A program made the translations under genes and the position numbers. 64,000 bases of DNA from Candidatus Accumulibacter sp. ACC003. GTDB lineage: Bacteria; Pseudomonadota; Gammaproteobacteria; Burkholderiales; Rhodocyclaceae. The stretch lies in NCBI RefSeq assembly GCF_907163085.1, contig NZ_CAJQTX010000009.1, forward strand, positions 434,001 through 498,000, written 5' to 3'. Below the pieces are notes generated by a model. That model saw only the letters and a list, made by a program, of their open reading frames with translations, made no database searches and was not told the DNA's origin. This document shows, piece after piece, positions 1 to 8,497 of this stretch. Every line of letters starts with the position of its first letter. Position 1 is the first letter of the stretch.

Positions 1-149
1 AAAGCGGCAGGTTCGAAATCGACGTGCTCTATGGCGCGGATATTGAGGCGGCAAAAATATTTTTAAAATAATGCGAAAAACACTTGACAAAGGTTTGGCA
101 AAATGCTCGCAATTTTGGCTGTATAAACAACAGCTTATTGGAGTGTCTT

Positions 150-1442
150 GTGGATACCGAACGATTAACTGCGGTCATGGATAGCCTCATGAACCAAACC
201 GTCTTGGGTGAATTGTTGGCGCCGATGGCTCGTGCCTTGGCGCAGGTGCGCGGTACCGACGCGGTATCGCGAGTGTTGAGCATGGCGGATTTTATCGGCC
301 TGGGGGTGCTGCGCCACCTGCAGGGCATGCGCACCCTGCGCGAGCAGGTGCAGTCGCTGCTGCATTGCGAGCCGGGGACGGCGCAGCGCGTCCCGCTGGC
401 ACGTTCCACCTGGTCGGACGCGCTGTCCTCGCGCCGCCGCCGCACGGTCTTGGAGGCGGCGATGCCGCCGTTGCTCACCGAGGCCCGGGCCGCGCTGCCG
501 GATCGCCTGGCGCAATTCCCAGCCCTGCAAGGACGGCCGGTGTATGCAATGGATGGGACCTATCAGAGCGAAAGCGCCCACTACGGGCGGTGTACGCCCC
601 GCCAGGGCGGGACGGACAATCCCAAGGGGCACGCGCTGTTGAGCTTCTACGACGTGCGCCTGGGTTGCCCCACCGACGTGCACGTCGACACCCGCAGTCG
701 CCACGAAATCACTCTGTTGCGCGACTATGACCAATCCGCGCAGGCCATGACCCGTGACAAGGGCGCGCTGTGGCTGGTCGACCGCGCTTTCATCGACGCG
801 ACGTTTTGGGATGACCGGAAAAAGAGCTTGGGCGTGACCATGATCACGCGCATGAAAAGCAGCCTGTGCGTCGAGTCCACCGAGCCCTTAAAGATCGAGG
901 ATGTCCCGGCCAACGACGGGGTGCTCAACGATCTGCGCATCACCTTGCTCAGTTCCCGCCAACACTGGCGCCTGATCACCTTCCGCAGCCGACGAGGACA
1001 TCTCGTGGAGTTTCTGACCAACGAGTTCGACCTCGCGCCCGGCGTCATCGCCTTCCTCTACTCCCGCCGCTGGGAGGAGGAGAAATGTTTCGACACATGG
1101 AAGAACGACTTCAGCCTCGCCAAGGCATGGGGCGCCAGTGTGGCGGCCATCGAGAATCAGGTCCGCCTGGCCGTTGTCACCAGCCTCTTGGTGGCCCTGC
1201 TGGTGCACTACAGAATGGGGCAGCACGGAATCGTGGACGAGAAGGCTTTGCGCAAGCAGGACCGGCGCCAGACCTCGGCGACCGACGGGACCGATCGCCC
1301 CGACTGGACTGCCCCGGTATTCCGCTACACCTCCAAGGTGAGCCGCCAAGTCCTGCGGTTTTTTAAGCACTGTTTTCACAAACCCGCCTCGCAGGCGCTC
1401 TACGAGGCCCAGTTGCGGCCATTGTTGTTGGCATACCTATGA
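150..1442 (+). CDS. IS4-family DDE transposase
   Basis: Transposase of about 430 residues that would cut and join insertion-sequence ends. The DDE residues are visible: D135 in YAMDGTY, D211 in LVDRAF and E311. E311 lies in the IS4 signature Y-x2-R-x3-E-x6-K (Y304, R307, E311, K318). I chose the GTG at 150 because GGAG lies 8 bases upstream; the frame stays open back to a TTG at 84, so the N-terminus is uncertain. The C-terminus looks complete. I could not find convincing terminal inverted repeats between bases 1-90 and 1443-1590, so the element borders are not defined and the left end may lie outside the window. A TTGACA at 84-89 has no -10 box at proper spacing. Confidence 0.88.
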   Translation: MDTERLTAVMDSLMNQTVLGELLAPMARALAQVRGTDAVSRVLSMADFIGLGVLRHLQGMRTLREQVQSLLHCEPGTAQRVPLARSTWSDALSSRRRRTVLEAAMPPLLTEARAALPDRLAQFPALQGRPVYAMDGTYQSESAHYGRCTPRQGGTDNPKGHALLSFYDVRLGCPTDVHVDTRSRHEITLLRDYDQSAQAMTRDKGALWLVDRAFIDATFWDDRKKSLGVTMITRMKSSLCVESTEPLKIEDVPANDGVLNDLRITLLSSRQHWRLITFRSRRGHLVEFLTNEFDLAPGVIAFLYSRRWEEEKCFDTWKNDFSLAKAWGASVAAIENQVRLAVVTSLLVALLVHYRMGQHGIVDEKALRKQDRRQTSATDGTDRPDWTAPVFRYTSKVSRQVLRFFKHCFHKPASQALYEAQLRPLLLAYL

Positions 1443-1596
1443 GGCAGCCGGACACCGTTGCTCTTCCATCTTGCGGTAACCTCGCATTCGTCATGAACGT
1501 CCCTCGGATGAGGGGCGAGGTCACATCTTGAGTCAACGCGACGACAGCACCGGGGTTTCCTCCGCGTAGCGGCTTCGTCCAACCATTCTGAGAACG

Positions 1597-3075
1597 CTAG
1601 CTGCCGCTCTTCTTTTTCTCCTTCTCTTCGTCCATCTGCCGCTTGCGCAATTCACGGAGCCGCGCGTCCACCTGCGACTGTTCGAAGAAATTGCCGTCAC
1701 CGGCCTGTTGAGCGTACTGCAGTTGTTCGACAGCAGGGGCCAACTGCCCGAGCAGCAGATACGACTCAGCCTGCGCACGGTGCTGTTGCAAGCGCTTACC
1801 GAGCGCTGCGAAGGTCTTGGCTTGCAGAGCGTAGAGCTTGTAATCCGAGCTGTACAGCTGCAGCTGCGAGTCGATGAAGCGCAAACCCTCCTGGTATTGC
1901 CGGCCGTCAAGGAGCGCTTCGGCGTAGCCGTAAACCAGGGCTTTGGACTGCGGATAGCGCTGCAGCGCATTGCGGTAGATCGTCAGCGCGCCCGCCCGAT
2001 CACCACCAGCGGCCCTGATCTCGGCGGCCAGGCCGGCAATCATCGGCGACGACGGCTTCAGAGCCAGCAGCGCGTCGATCTCCTTTTGTGCAGCCGCGGC
2101 GTCTTTGGCGCGCAGCAGCGCGTACGCCAGACCGTAACGAGTAGCCGCCTCGGAGGCCGTCTTCTTTTCCCGTAGCTGCCTGCGAAACTCACTGATCTTT
2201 TCGCCGGGCGTGCCTGCTTGTGCCCGCAGCTTGGCGCGCACCAGGTGAAAGTCGAGACTATCGGCGACTTGTCGATAAGGGGCGCTCTGGGCGCGGCTCT
2301 CCATGTCCGACATCCGCTCGACGGTCAGCGGGTGCGAGCGCATATAGACTGGCGCGTTGTTCTCGTACAGGCGCCCTGCCTGCTGCAGGCGCCCGAAAAA
2401 ATCGCCCATCCCGTGTACGTCGTAGCCGGCTTTGCTCATCGTCTGAAACCCGACGCGGTCGGCCTCGCGCTCGAAATCGCGGCTGTAGGCCAATTGTGCC
2501 TGAATCGACCCGGCCTGTGCCGAGGCGATCGCCGCACTCGCTACCTGCGAGTTGGAACGGGCAGCCAGAACGCCTACCGCCATGGTGATCATCGTCGCGA
2601 TCGAGCTCTGTTTCTCCCTGGCGATCTGCCGGGCCAGGTGACTCTGCGTCACATGCGAGATCTCGTGAGCCAACACGCCGGCCAGTTCGGACTCCGATTG
2701 CGCGGTAAGCAGCGTCCCGGTGTTTACCCCGATGAAGCCGCCGAACATCGCAAAAGCATTGATGGCATTGTCGCGAATCACGAAGAACCGAAAGTCACCC
2801 GCCGGGTTCGAACTGGCGGCCACCAGTCGCCCACCGAGAAGATTGACGTAGTCCGTAACGTCCGGATCGTCGACATAGCTGCTCTCGTGCAGGCGGATGT
2901 CATTGAAGATGCGCTGCCCGATCTGATACTCGAGTTGCGGCGAGAAATCGGCGCGCGCGGCGTCACCGAGTTCAGGCAATTCGTCGGCGAGAAGCGACGA
3001 AGAACTGCCTAGGGAAACAGCGATCGCCAAAGAGACAGCTGCACAAGTGACTCTAATCAAGGGAACCTCCGGCAC
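1597..3075 (-). CDS. bepA: BepA/YfgC-like periplasmic M48 metalloprotease with TPR domain
   Basis: Exported zinc protease of 492 residues. A hydrophobic signal sequence covers about residues 5-30. The zinc motif HEISH is at 137-141 and the downstream EREAD motif near 202-206, as in M48 peptidases. The C-terminal half (about 290-480) is helical and repeat-like, consistent with TPRs. In the known family, BepA degrades or assists stalled outer-membrane proteins such as LptD and works with the BAM complex. The C-terminus is short and Lys/Glu-rich. It is divergent from moaC and convergent with the transposase. Orthology to bepA rather than another M48-TPR paralogue is inferred from length and layout. 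Confidence 0.87.
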   Translation of the reverse strand: MPEVPLIRVTCAAVSLAIAVSLGSSSSLLADELPELGDAARADFSPQLEYQIGQRIFNDIRLHESSYVDDPDVTDYVNLLGGRLVAASSNPAGDFRFFVIRDNAINAFAMFGGFIGVNTGTLLTAQSESELAGVLAHEISHVTQSHLARQIAREKQSSIATMITMAVGVLAARSNSQVASAAIASAQAGSIQAQLAYSRDFEREADRVGFQTMSKAGYDVHGMGDFFGRLQQAGRLYENNAPVYMRSHPLTVERMSDMESRAQSAPYRQVADSLDFHLVRAKLRAQAGTPGEKISEFRRQLREKKTASEAATRYGLAYALLRAKDAAAAQKEIDALLALKPSSPMIAGLAAEIRAAGGDRAGALTIYRNALQRYPQSKALVYGYAEALLDGRQYQEGLRFIDSQLQLYSSDYKLYALQAKTFAALGKRLQQHRAQAESYLLLGQLAPAVEQLQYAQQAGDGNFFEQSQVDARLRELRKRQMDEEKEKKKSGS

Positions 3076-3216
3076 GCGTCGGCAAGAGCCTGGGAAAGAT
3101 GCGGTATGATAGCCAATCGCCGCTTGGCGAAGTGTTACGAAGCGTCACCAGACACCATCGACCGGCCTTGCGGTGCCTTCCGGCCAGCGCAGCAAACACC
3201 ACTTTCACCGTAAGCA

Positions 3217-3699
3217 ATGCCCGCGAATCCACTCACTCATTTTAATGCTCAGGGCCAGGCGCAGATGGTCGGCGTCGGCGGAAAAGCCGAAACCGAGCGG
3301 CAGGCTCGAGCGACCGGCAGCATCGTGATGCGGCCAGAAACGCTGGCCCTGATCGTGGCCGGCTCGGCGAAGAAGGGCGATGTCCTCGGCGTCGCGAGGA
3401 TCGCCGCGATCCAGGGCGCCAAACGCACCTCCGAGCTGATCCCCCTGTGTCACGCCATCGCGCTGACCCGCGTTTCCATAGACTTCGAGATCGACGCGCC
3501 GGCCAACGCCGTGCACTGCGTCGCCACTGCCGAGTGCTTCGGTCGCACCGGCGTCGAGATGGAAGCGCTATGCGCGGCGAGCATCGGATTGCTGACCATT
3601 TACGACATGTGCAAGGCCATTGATCGTGGCATGCGCATCGACGGCGTGCGACTGCTCGAAAAGAAAGGCGGCAAATCAGGACACTGGACGGCAAGCTGA
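3217..3699 (+). CDS. moaC: Cyclic pyranopterin monophosphate synthase MoaC
   Basis: Molybdenum cofactor biosynthesis enzyme of 160 residues, converting the cyclised GTP product of MoaA into cyclic pyranopterin monophosphate. Family hallmarks are present: an N-terminal [12 protein letters not shown] segment, LCHAIALT in the middle, [10 protein letters not shown], and the active-site stretch IYDMCKAID, followed by a Gly/Lys-rich KKGGKSG end. Length matches the family. The start ATG has only a weak ribosome-binding site (TAAG). A TATGAT hexamer at 3105-3110 could be a -10 box. No other moa gene is adjacent, so it appears to be an orphan moaC. Confidence 0.95.
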   Translation: MPANPLTHFNAQGQAQMVGVGGKAETERQARATGSIVMRPETLALIVAGSAKKGDVLGVARIAAIQGAKRTSELIPLCHAIALTRVSIDFEIDAPANAVHCVATAECFGRTGVEMEALCAASIGLLTIYDMCKAIDRGMRIDGVRLLEKKGGKSGHWTAS

Positions 3700-3767
3700 A
3701 GCAAAGTCGGCGCCTCGGCTGCGGACCACCAGCGCTGCGCGCCACGTCGTCTTCACCGCCGCGCGAC

Positions 3768-3792
3768 AAAAAAAAAACCCGCCGGAGGCGGG
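3768..3792 (-). terminator. Rho-independent terminator of the cold-shock gene
   Basis: On the minus strand a 6-bp GC stem (CCCGCC with a 3-base loop and GGCGGG) is followed directly by ten T residues. It lies 24 bases past the stop of the cold-shock gene at 3816 and between two convergent genes, so it also limits read-through toward moaC. Confidence 0.9.
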
Positions 3793-3815
3793 TCCCTATT
3801 GCACACCTAAAAAAA

Positions 3816-4019
3816 TCAGGCGCGCGCGATATTCGATGCTTGCTTGCCCTTGGGGCCTTGCGTCACGTCGAAGGAAACTTTCTCGCCCTCTTTGAGGGTC
3901 TTGAATCCACCCATGGTGATAGCGGAGAAATGGGCGAAGAGATCTTCACTACCATCGTCCGGAGTAATGAAGCCAAAGCCTTTAGCGTCATTGAACCACT
4001 TAACTGTACCAGTTGCCAT
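3816..4019 (-). CDS. Cold-shock domain protein (CspA family)
   Basis: Single cold-shock domain of 67 residues that binds single-stranded RNA/DNA. RNP-1-type KGFGFI and RNP-2-type DLFAHFS motifs are present, and the start sequence [11 protein letters not shown] is typical. The frame remains open further upstream to 4145, but the start at 4019 is preferred because GGAAG sits just before the ATG and the family length is 65-72 residues. It is divergent from clpS with 261 bases between them, leaving room for a long 5' leader of the kind csp genes often have. Whether it is cold-induced cannot be told from sequence. Confidence 0.95.
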   Translation of the reverse strand: MATGTVKWFNDAKGFGFITPDDGSEDLFAHFSAITMGGFKTLKEGEKVSFDVTQGPKGKQASNIARA

Positions 4020-4280
4020 ATTGCCACTTCCTTGAAAAAAGACTGAACCCGGGCGGTGCCCGACATGCATGCTCCCATTTCGACGCTGACCGTGCCGGAA
4101 GTCCAAACATGCAGAACCACCAGACAGCGCGTCGAACAGAAACATTTGACCTTTTTACGCCAGTAGAGGCGGATGCGTCAAGCGTTTTCAGCATTTGCTG
4201 TTCGCCGACCTCCATCGCGGCGCCAGAAATTGGCCGACAGCGGTATTGCGCATCCCGAAAGACTGGTTAGAATTCACATC

Positions 4281-4589
4281 ATGGCAACACAGAATCAGGA
4301 CAACTCCCTACTGCAAGCGCAACGCACGCAGCTCAAACCACCGCCGCTCTACAAAATTCTGTTGTTGAACGACGATTTCACCCCGATGGATTTCGTTATC
4401 GTCGTTCTACAAAGGTTTTTTGGGCTCGATCGAGAACACGCGACGCGCATCATGCTCAAAGTTCACACCGATGGCCGGGGGGTGTGTGGAATCTATCCGC
4501 GCGATGTCGCGGCGACGAAAGTTGAACAGGTCACAGCCTTCGCACGAAGCAACCAGCATCCCCTGGCGTGCGTCATGGAGGAAAACTGA
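4281..4589 (+). CDS. clpS: ATP-dependent Clp protease adaptor ClpS
   Basis: Adaptor of 102 residues that hands N-degron substrates to ClpAP. The core is recognisable: [19 protein letters not shown], where the Asn-Asp pair belongs to the N-end residue pocket, then the [15 protein letters not shown] and [12 protein letters not shown] segments. The start ATG at 4281 matches family length; the open frame extends to 4173 but that stretch is not ClpS-like. No clear Shine-Dalgarno precedes this ATG. The stop is directly followed by the clpA ATG, so the two genes are translationally coupled. Confidence 0.95.
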   Translation: MATQNQDNSLLQAQRTQLKPPPLYKILLLNDDFTPMDFVIVVLQRFFGLDREHATRIMLKVHTDGRGVCGIYPRDVAATKVEQVTAFARSNQHPLACVMEEN

Positions 4590-6848
4590 ATGATTGCCCA
4601 GGAACTAGAAGTAAGCTTGCATATGGCATTTGTCGAAGCGCGGCAGAAGCGCCATGAGTTCATCACCGTCGAGCACCTGCTGCTGGCACTGCTCGACAAT
4701 CCCTCGGCGGCCGAGGCCATGCGCGCCTGTGGCGCAAGTATCGAGCAGTTGCGCAAGGACCTGATCCGCTTCATTGGCGAACACACGCCAACGGTCGCCG
4801 GTGACGATGAAATCGATACGCAACCGACGCTCGGTTTCCAACGCGTGATCCAGCGTGCCATTCTGCACGTCCAGTCGTCGGGACGAAAAGAAGTCAACGG
4901 TGCCAACGTCCTGGTCGCGATCTTCGGCGAGAAGGATTCGCACGCTGTCTACTACCTGCAAAAGCAGGGGATCACACGCCTCGATGTTGTCAATTTCATT
5001 TCGCACGGGATCAGCAAGATCCCGCAGAGCGCACCACGAGGCGAGCCGGAAGTCGAGGCAGAAGTCGACCAGCAGAGTGCCGCCGGACCACTCGATAACT
5101 ACACCATCAATCTCAACGCACTGGCCCTGCAGGGCAAGATCGACCCACTGATCGGTCGCGACCGGGAGCTAGAGCGGGTCATCCAGACGCTCTGCCGCAG
5201 ACGCAAGAACAACCCCTTGCTGGTTGGCGAAGCCGGCGTCGGCAAGACGGCGATTGCCGAAGGACTGGCGCGGCGGATCGTCGAGTGCGACATCCCGGAG
5301 ATCCTCGCCAAAGCCAACGTGTACTGCCTGGACATGGGCTCGCTGCTGGCCGGCACCAAGTATCGTGGCGATTTCGAACAGCGCCTGAAAGGCGTCCTCA
5401 AGCAGCTCAGCGAAAATCCCGAGGCGATCCTGTTCATCGACGAGATTCACACGCTGATTGGCGCCGGCTCGGCGTCTGGCGGCACGCTTGACGCGTCTAA
5501 CCTCCTCAAACCGGCGCTGTCTTCGGGCCAGTTGAAATGTATCGGCGCGACGACCTACACCGAATACCGCGGCATCTTCGAGAAGGACCACGCGCTGTCT
5601 CGGCGATTCCAGAAGATCGACGTGAACGAGCCGTCGAGCGCCGAGGCCGTCGAAATCCTCAAGGGGCTCAAATCGCGCTTCGAGGCGCACCACGGCATCA
5701 AGTACTCGGCGGCGGCATTGAGCTCGGCGGTCGAACTGTCGGTGCGCTTCATTACCGACCGCCACCTGCCCGACAAGGCCATCGACGTCATCGACGAGGC
5801 GGGCGCCGCGCAGCGGATCCTGCCCAAGTCCAGGCAGAAGAAGCTGATCGGCAAAATTGACATCGAAGAGATCGTCGCCAAGATCGCGCGCATCCCGTCC
5901 GCACATGTATCATCGGACGACCGGAACAACCTGCGAAATCTCGACCGCGATCTGAAAGCCGTCGTGTTTGGTCAAAACGCCGCCATCGACGCACTCGCCA
6001 GGGCGATCAAGATGGCCCGCTCGGGTCTTGGCAACCCGAGCAAGCCAATCGGCAGCTTCCTTTTCTCGGGCCCCACCGGCGTTGGCAAAACCGAAGTCGC
6101 CAAGCAACTGGCTTACTGTCTCGGCAACGAGCTGATGCGCTTCGACATGTCCGAGTACATGGAACGGCACGCGGTGTCGCGTCTGATCGGAGCGCCGCCC
6201 GGCTACGTCGGCTTCGACCAGGGTGGCCTGCTGACCGAGGCAGTCACCAAGAAGCCGTACAGCGTACTGCTCCTCGACGAAATCGAAAAAGCTCATCCAG
6301 ACATCTACAACATTCTGCTGCAGGTCATGGATCACGGCACGCTGACCGACAACAATGGCCGCAAGGCCGACTTCCGGAACGTGATCATCATCATGACCAC
6401 CAATGCTGGGCAGGAAGCGATCCAGAAAGCGACCATGGGCTTCACGCCGACCCGTCAGGCCGGCGACGAAATGGTCGAGATCAAGCGGATCTTCACACCC
6501 GAGTTTCGCAACCGGCTCGACGCGACGATCTCGTTCAAGTCGCTTGACCACGAAGTCATCATGCGGGTAGTAGACAAATTCCTGATGCAACTCGAAGCGC
6601 AACTGCATGAAAAGAAGGTCGAGGCGGTATTCACCACGGCGCTGAAGGACCATCTCGGGACGCACGGTTTTGACCCGATGATGGGTGCGCGTCCGATGGC
6701 GCGACTGATTCAGGACACCATCCGCGCCGCGCTGGCCGACGAGTTGCTGTTCGGCCGGCTGGCCCACGGCGGGCACGTGATCGTCGACCTCGACGATCAG
6801 CAAAAGGTCAAGCTGGTCTTCGCCGAGGAACCAGAGGCCGTCACCTGA
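4590..6848 (+). CDS. clpA: Clp protease ATP-binding subunit ClpA
   Basis: AAA+ unfoldase of 752 residues that feeds ClpP. Layout: N-terminal Clp-N repeat domain (1-145), first AAA module with Walker A GEAGVGKT near 214 and FIDEIHTLIGAG near 285, second AAA module with Walker [10 protein letters not shown] near 491 and LLDEIEKAHPD near 560, then the ClpB-D2-small-like C-terminus. No long middle coiled coil, so ClpA not ClpB. Length matches E. coli ClpA (758). The ATG abuts the clpS stop. clpP is not in the window. Confidence 0.97.
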   Translation: MIAQELEVSLHMAFVEARQKRHEFITVEHLLLALLDNPSAAEAMRACGASIEQLRKDLIRFIGEHTPTVAGDDEIDTQPTLGFQRVIQRAILHVQSSGRKEVNGANVLVAIFGEKDSHAVYYLQKQGITRLDVVNFISHGISKIPQSAPRGEPEVEAEVDQQSAAGPLDNYTINLNALALQGKIDPLIGRDRELERVIQTLCRRRKNNPLLVGEAGVGKTAIAEGLARRIVECDIPEILAKANVYCLDMGSLLAGTKYRGDFEQRLKGVLKQLSENPEAILFIDEIHTLIGAGSASGGTLDASNLLKPALSSGQLKCIGATTYTEYRGIFEKDHALSRRFQKIDVNEPSSAEAVEILKGLKSRFEAHHGIKYSAAALSSAVELSVRFITDRHLPDKAIDVIDEAGAAQRILPKSRQKKLIGKIDIEEIVAKIARIPSAHVSSDDRNNLRNLDRDLKAVVFGQNAAIDALARAIKMARSGLGNPSKPIGSFLFSGPTGVGKTEVAKQLAYCLGNELMRFDMSEYMERHAVSRLIGAPPGYVGFDQGGLLTEAVTKKPYSVLLLDEIEKAHPDIYNILLQVMDHGTLTDNNGRKADFRNVIIIMTTNAGQEAIQKATMGFTPTRQAGDEMVEIKRIFTPEFRNRLDATISFKSLDHEVIMRVVDKFLMQLEAQLHEKKVEAVFTTALKDHLGTHGFDPMMGARPMARLIQDTIRAALADELLFGRLAHGGHVIVDLDDQQKVKLVFAEEPEAVT

Positions 6849-6930
6849 AGGATTCCCCGGCTCAGGTCACTGCCATCAGGCAGGGCCCCAACTGCCGCCA
6901 TCTGAAAACCGAGCACACGAGGTAAAGACC

Positions 6931-7425
6931 ATGAGTTTCAAGACTGCCGACCTTCTCGACAACAACGAAAGCGCACTCCGTGATGGCCGTGTCGAGGTCG
7001 TCGCGCCGATCTTTCAGAGTTATGGCGGGCGGCCGTCGTTCAGTGGCCGCATTGCCACGCTGAAGCTCTTCGAGGACAACTCGCTGGTCCGCGAGGCGCT
7101 CGGCGAAGCGGGCGCAGGCAAGGTGTTGGTTATCGATGGTGGCGGGTCGCTGCGTTGCGCGCTGGTCGGCGACCAATTGGCGATCCTCGCGCACAAGAAC
7201 GGCTGGGAAGGAATCATTGTCTACGGATGCATCCGCGATTCCGAGGACATCAGCGCCATCGACATCGGCATTCGCGCGCTCAATACGCAGCCGCTGAAGA
7301 GCGTCAAGAAGGGTATCGGCGAACGCGATCTGGCGCTGCGCTTCGGTAGTGTAAGCTTCAAGCCCGACGAGTGGCTCTATGCGGATCGCGACGGGGTAAT
7401 CGTCAGCCAGAAGGCCTTGAGCTGA
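6931..7425 (+). CDS. rraA: RraA-family protein (RNase E regulator-like / HMG aldolase fold)
   Basis: Protein of 164 residues of the RraA/MenG-like family. Seen: GGGSLRCALVGDQLA near residues 70-84, GCIRD near 99-103 and ADRDGVIV near the C-terminus. The G-x-R-D and downstream Asp are the metal/substrate residues in the aldolase members (4-hydroxy-4-methyl-2-oxoglutarate/oxaloacetate aldolases). Bacterial RraA proper inhibits RNase E; sequence alone does not separate the two roles. The start is supported by GAGG eight bases upstream. It stands alone after clpA. Confidence 0.85.
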   Translation: MSFKTADLLDNNESALRDGRVEVVAPIFQSYGGRPSFSGRIATLKLFEDNSLVREALGEAGAGKVLVIDGGGSLRCALVGDQLAILAHKNGWEGIIVYGCIRDSEDISAIDIGIRALNTQPLKSVKKGIGERDLALRFGSVSFKPDEWLYADRDGVIVSQKALS

Positions 7426-7692
7426 AAGCAGACCAACCCCGGGCGCCAATGAGCCTCGACTGGCGCGCAGAACGACCCCAGCACGCGCCAAGCATTGCAC
7501 GAGACACCAGCAGACGGCGCAGCATCGGACCAAGCGGCGCTGGAGAACCCGGACTCTGCCCGGCCGGCCCGCAGTATTCGAGAACCGGTGTCATCTATAC
7601 ATACGCTGGAGCCAATACGAATTGACCAGATTCCTGACAGCGAAGATACTTCGCGCTTGCTGCTGTGAAGTTGCCAAAATCGGAGACAAGTC
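7426..7692 (+). other. Intergenic region, no feature recognised
   Basis: 267 bases between rraA and the ankyrin gene. I see no convincing ORF, RNA gene or U-tract terminator. An AT-richer part near 7590-7640 is the only likely place for a promoter of the ankyrin gene, but no clear boxes were found. Confidence 0.4.
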
Positions 7693-8196
7693 GTGAGCGC
7701 TGCCATTGACCTGCTCAAAGCAATCCGGACGGGCCGCCTGCAAGAGGTTCGGGCGTTGCTGGATTCCGGAACGCCGGTTGAGATCCACGACGGCCGCGGC
7801 GACCCGGGCTTGCCGCTGGGCGTTGCATGCTTCATGGGGTACGTCGAAATAGTCCGCGAGTTGGTCGGCCGTGGCGCCAAAGTCAATTTCCCGGACAACA
7901 CGCAGCCCACTTCGCCCTTGTCGATGGCCGTTCGTGGCCGCCGCACCGAGGTCGTCAAGGCCCTCGTCGAAATGGGCGCCGACGTGCCGGTCGGGATGAA
8001 GACCGGGCTGACCGACCAGGAAATGATGATTGCTCGCTGGCGCGGGCGGCACTACGGAGCCAGCGCCAGCAAACCTGAGCACAGCGAAGACCATCCCGTT
8101 TTCGAGGAGATCGAAATGGTCCGCTGCTACGGCACCGACACTTCCGTTCTCGATGCCGACCTGATCCGGGCGGCACGCGACATGGACAAAAAATAG
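7693..8196 (+). CDS. Ankyrin-repeat protein, GTG start
   Basis: Cytoplasmic protein of 167 residues made of about three ankyrin repeats in the first 105 residues (for example TGRLQEVRALLDSGTPVE, GYVEIVRELVGRGAKVN, GRRTEVVKALVEMGADV). The C-terminal 60 residues have no family I recognise. Start GTG is supported by GGAG seven bases upstream and by the first repeat starting right after it. Ankyrin repeats mediate protein binding; the partner is unknown. It lies 5' of the big helicase gene on the same strand, but a 300-base gap with a dispersed repeat separates them, so no operon is claimed. Confidence 0.8.
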   Translation: MSAAIDLLKAIRTGRLQEVRALLDSGTPVEIHDGRGDPGLPLGVACFMGYVEIVRELVGRGAKVNFPDNTQPTSPLSMAVRGRRTEVVKALVEMGADVPVGMKTGLTDQEMMIARWRGRHYGASASKPEHSEDHPVFEEIEMVRCYGTDTSVLDADLIRAARDMDKK

Positions 8197-8277
8197 CTGC
8201 TCTCAGCGGGCAAGAAGAACTCCACCGAACAACTTCGTCGTCGCCGACGCCAGGCACGACCAGGGAAATCGCCCCTA

Positions 8278-8404
8278 ACGGTCATGACAGGTCGAGATAC
8301 CCCAGATCATGAAAGTCATGACCCTTTCCCTCTTCCCCTGGCCCTTCTCCCGCAAGGGGAGACGGGAGTTTCGTGAGTCGCGTACGCGACTTTCACATTA
8401 AAGA
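8278..8404 (+). repeat. Dispersed composite palindromic element, copy R1
   Basis: Two modules. Outer part (8279-8330) resembles bases 35964-36015 read on the other strand at about three quarters of positions by eye. Then a CTCCCGC..GGGGAG hairpin near 8345-8365. Then the core GTGAGTCGCGTACGCGAC at 8373-8390 followed by TTTCACATTA; AGTCGCGTACGCGACT (8376-8391) is a perfect palindrome. Located about 95 bases upstream of the helicase gene and in its orientation. The rest of 8197-8497 holds no gene that I can support. Confidence 0.7.
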
Positions 8405-8497
8405 CGTCTCGGAGCCTCGCGGCTGAGCGACGCGACAAGGGTCCGCTTCGCTGCCGCTGCAATCCGGCGTGACCAGGGCGCGAGCGTACCGCCCGAC

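Noticed and set aside
84-130. Outward promoter at the IS4 end (TTGACA at 84)
   Set aside because: No -10 hexamer at 16-18 bases; a TATAAA at 122-127 is too far.
1-1596. IS4 terminal inverted repeats
   Set aside because: Comparison of both flanks showed no match of useful length; borders not callable.
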